Source: Methanobacteriota archaeon (GTDB lineage Archaea > Halobacteriota > Methanomicrobia > Methanomicrobiales > Methanospirillaceae). From it: 16,732 bases of DNA. How positions within the stretch are numbered: the stretch's first letter is position 1; every line of letters begins with the position of its first letter. Below the pieces are notes generated by a model. The model was not told the origin of the DNA. It did not search any database and was given only the letters and a program-made list of their open reading frames with translations. Position numbers and translations under genes: made by a program. Of this stretch, positions 15,042 through 16,732 are shown piece after piece. The DNA lies in the NCBI GenBank assembly GCA_009779205.1, contig WRER01000001.1, positions 1 through 16,732 of the forward strand, in the 5' to 3' direction.

Positions 15042-15788
15042 ATGTTGTTTGGCCTGAAAATATGGTCGATCAATACTGATCTCATTGATGAGGCAGTATT
15101 ATTGATCCGTTCTGGTTTATTTGCATACCTAGAGCTGATGCCCGTTCCTCAAACGAGTATTAGACCTTTTCTTGAGAAAAACATTCCCTATATTATCCAC
15201 TCTGTTGAGGTTGATATCGCTGATCCGATATGTAGAAAACAAAGCTTGCAGGCAGTGCAAGAGTGTTTACGATGGGCTGACGTGCTCTGTGCACCGTGGG
15301 TGATACTCCATCCTTGGAGAGGCGACATATATGCTGCAATGAGATTTATCAAGGATTTAGATGATTCAAGACTTATTATTGAAAACATGCCGTATTTGGG
15401 GCTTGATGGACTTCCTCTTCTTGGCTCTCGTCCTGATGAGATTGAAGACTTCAAGCGTCAAGGAGGATGTGGATTTTGTTTGGATCTCAATCACGCAATA
15501 AAAGCAGCCTGTGCATATGATATTCCATATCCACAGTACCTTGAATCATTTATTGCGCTTAACCCCATTATGTTTCATCTTTCTGATGGCATGTTGGATG
15601 GAGGAAAAGATGAACACTTTGCTATTGGGGAAGGAAAATATGATATGAAACTCCTGCTTGATCTCATTTCACGTAGTGGGGAAGAGATCCATGTCACTCT
15701 CGAAGTTCCAAAGCAGCACGGAGATTTTCGGGAAGCCATAGATGGAAGAAAAAGACTTATTGCTCTGCTTCAAAGTAAAACTGAATAA
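15042..15788 (+). CDS. TIM-barrel sugar isomerase/epimerase or AP-endonuclease-2-like protein
   Basis: A xylose-isomerase-like TIM-barrel protein, 248 residues from the ATG at 15042. Recognisable barrel strands with candidate metal ligands are VILHPWRG, LIIENMPYLG (Glu), GFCLDLNHAI (Asp/His), MFHLSDGML (His/Asp) and VTLEVP (Glu). This pattern fits divalent-metal sugar isomerases, epimerases and endonuclease IV relatives. An in-frame ATG at 14976 would make 270 residues but would overlap the 5' end of the divergent WbqC gene; 15042 avoids this and starts at a typical barrel strand. No SD is present at either start. The specific reaction is unknown; the location suggests isomerising a sugar precursor. 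Its last 32 bases overlap the 3' end of the convergent acetyltransferase gene. Confidence 0.78.
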   Translation: MLFGLKIWSINTDLIDEAVLLIRSGLFAYLELMPVPQTSIRPFLEKNIPYIIHSVEVDIADPICRKQSLQAVQECLRWADVLCAPWVILHPWRGDIYAAMRFIKDLDDSRLIIENMPYLGLDGLPLLGSRPDEIEDFKRQGGCGFCLDLNHAIKAACAYDIPYPQYLESFIALNPIMFHLSDGMLDGGKDEHFAIGEGKYDMKLLLDLISRSGEEIHVTLEVPKQHGDFREAIDGRKRLIALLQSKTE

Positions 15789-16239
15789 TGTCACCGAGAT
15801 CGACTTTTCTGAATCCAGCTTTCAGAAATGATTTTTGTGAAGCGATATTGTCAATTTTCACCTCACCAATAAGCATATCAATTTTCTGAACTTCTGGAAG
15901 AGAGAGAAGTTGCTGAAGTATCTTAGCACCGTATCCTTTTCCACGGTAGTTGTGATGAACACTGTAGTCAATAGTTCCTTGATTTCTTTCTTGGGTGAGG
16001 TCAATTCTGATCTGTCCAATTACATTTCCTTTTATCTCTGCAATGTAGAATAAGCACTGTTTTGATTCCACTTTTTGAACAAACCAGGATATATGTTCTT
16101 CATGTGGAATTTGATCAGTATTAAACGCATTTTGTCGAGTGAGAGGATCATTTGCCATCTCAAAAACGATCTCACAATCCAAAAGTGTTGCTAAACGTAA
16201 GGCTACGTTGTTATTTTCTTTTTTTTCATTTATGGACAT
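15757..16239 (-). CDS. pseH: PseH-like GNAT N-acetyltransferase
   Basis: A 160-residue GNAT acetyltransferase. The acetyl-CoA pyrophosphate loop is R-G-K-G-Y-G (99-104) in HHNYRGKGYGAKIL. The N-terminal region CEIVFEMANDPLTRQNAF and HEEHISWF resembles PseH and the GNAT domain attached to some PseG hydrolases, consistent with N4-acetylation of UDP-4-amino-4,6-dideoxy-beta-L-AltNAc from PseC. The name is provisional. The ATG at 16239 has only a distant GGAGG (16258-16262), 18 bases away, so either another start codon or a leaderless mRNA is possible. Its 3' end overlaps that of the TIM-barrel gene by 32 bases. Upstream lies about 170 bases of gap and then an IS66 remnant. Confidence 0.72.
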   Translation of the reverse strand: MSINEKKENNNVALRLATLLDCEIVFEMANDPLTRQNAFNTDQIPHEEHISWFVQKVESKQCLFYIAEIKGNVIGQIRIDLTQERNQGTIDYSVHHNYRGKGYGAKILQQLLSLPEVQKIDMLIGEVKIDNIASQKSFLKAGFRKVDLGDIIQFYFEAEQ

Positions 16240-16410
16240 TGTAAAAACAATACATTTCCTCCTTTTCTATTGCCATTTTTATTCAATTCCTGGTTGCTTC
16301 GTGTGAGACCTTGACCCTTTTCGACAACATGAAGTGAAAACTGCCTTTTGTCACGCTTTCTCTAATGATGGTACTCATTTTCTCTCTCCTATGTTATTAT
16401 ATAATGGTAA
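16240..16410. other. AT-rich gap between the GNAT gene and the IS66 transposase
   Basis: 171 bases. It should contain both the promoter of the GNAT gene and one end of the insertion sequence. TTATTATATAATGG at 16394-16407 is TATA-like on both strands, about 160 bases from the GNAT start. The more GC-rich stretch 16299-16320 (GTGTGAGACCTTGACCC) is a candidate for the insertion sequence terminus, but the mate end is outside the window. Confidence 0.3.
16258..16262 (-). promoter_or_regulatory. Misplaced strong Shine-Dalgarno upstream of the GNAT gene
   Basis: GGAGG on the minus strand is 2 bases from an out-of-frame ATG (16255-16253) that opens a nine-codon frame (M-Y-C-F-Y-N-V-H-K), and 18 bases from the GNAT ATG. 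Either the true start is a non-standard codon such as ATT at about 16251, or the short frame overlapping the GNAT start is a leader. Confidence 0.35.
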
Positions 16411-16732
16411 CTATTCACCCCCCAAACTACTTATCAAGATTGGTTTAGCTTGCGCTAATGCTTTCACGGCCTGATAGACGGGCTGTCCGAGCTTCCTCAT
16501 CGTTGAAATATATCCTCTTCTTCTCGCGAAGTTAGTCGCCCCACTTCTCGTTCTAAATGTTCCTGAAATTTTCTGCTGAATTTTCATCATTCTCACATCT
16601 CGTTCCGCTTGGTTATTTGTGAACGGTATTTTTCCAAGTGATGTGAGGAAGAGTAAAATTCCGTCTTTGTGTTTTTTTAACCTTTCAGCCAAATTTCCAC
16701 TCTTTGTATTTTTTGTTTTCCCCTTCTTTCCA
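16411..16732 (-). mobile_element. IS66-family transposase, C-terminal end (partial, runs off the window)
   Basis: The frame enters from the right edge and ends at TAG 16413-16411; the visible 106 or so codons show the conserved IS66 end: NLAERLKKHKDGILLFL, then PFTNNQAERDVRMMK, QQKISGTFRT, and GYISTMRKLGQ. In IS66 transposases these cover the last DDE-type acidic site (the E of AERD, where the catalytic Glu is expected) and the C-terminal helix. A TTG at 16692 is an internal codon, not a start, since the same frame continues upstream with KKGKTKNTKSGN. The element would therefore lie mainly outside the window. The C-terminus with ...PILISSLGGE appears intact. The element's left end is somewhere in 16240-16410; I cannot identify a terminal inverted repeat. 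Confidence 0.85.

Noticed and set aside
1..16732. CRISPR arrays, tRNA or rRNA genes
   Set aside because: No regularly spaced repeats or recognisable tRNA/rRNA segments were seen by eye; gaps are short and AT-rich.

Overview
The window looks like chromosomal DNA of a methanogenic archaeon, most likely of the Methanomicrobiales (Methanospirillum-like); this assignment is an inference. It rests on an archaeal-style sugar-nucleotidyltransferase/hexapeptide gene pair beside glmM and glmS, an archaeal TATA element set for a near-leaderless start (8534-8545), mixed use of GGTGA/GGAGG Shine-Dalgarno sites and no SD, and moderate-to-low GC.

Layout. (1) 1-5674, minus strand: a compact amino-sugar operon transcribed glmM > bifunctional GlmU-type enzyme > a second GlmU-like nucleotidyltransferase > glmS, then the first codons of another gene at the left edge. 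Two junctions are TAATG overlaps. It makes UDP-GlcNAc from fructose-6-phosphate. (2) 5675-6007: a gap holding what looks like a frame-broken small gene. (3) 6008-8228: pseC (plus) and pseB (minus), tail to tail; these are the first two steps of the pseudaminic-acid-type pathway starting from UDP-GlcNAc. (4) 8229-8566: an AT-rich divergent promoter region. (5) 8567-11814, plus: aldo/keto reductase (interrupted by an in-frame TAA), Gfo/Idh/MocA oxidoreductase, short-chain dehydrogenase, and acylneuraminate-type cytidylyltransferase. (6) 11824-14996, minus: transcribed WbqC-like protein > NeuB-family synthase > SAM methyltransferase > PIG-L/LmbE-type deacetylase. (7) 15042-16239: TIM-barrel sugar isomerase/epimerase-like protein (plus) and PseH-like GNAT (minus), with overlapping 3' ends. 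(8) 16411-16732: C-terminal end of an IS66-family transposase running off the right edge.

Taken together, regions 1-7 read as one surface-glycan locus that carries carbon from fructose-6-P to UDP-GlcNAc (GlmS/GlmM/GlmU), then to a 4-amino-4,6-dideoxy sugar (PseB/PseC), its N-acetyl form (PseH-like), a nonulosonic acid (NeuB) and a CMP-activated sugar (cytidylyltransferase). Extra redox, methyl-transfer and deacetylase genes suggest a modified, non-standard nonulosonate, probably for archaellin, S-layer or other surface glycosylation. The PseG-type UDP-sugar hydrolase expected between PseH and NeuB is not in the window, and no glycosyltransferase is visible. The exact sugar cannot be told from sequence.
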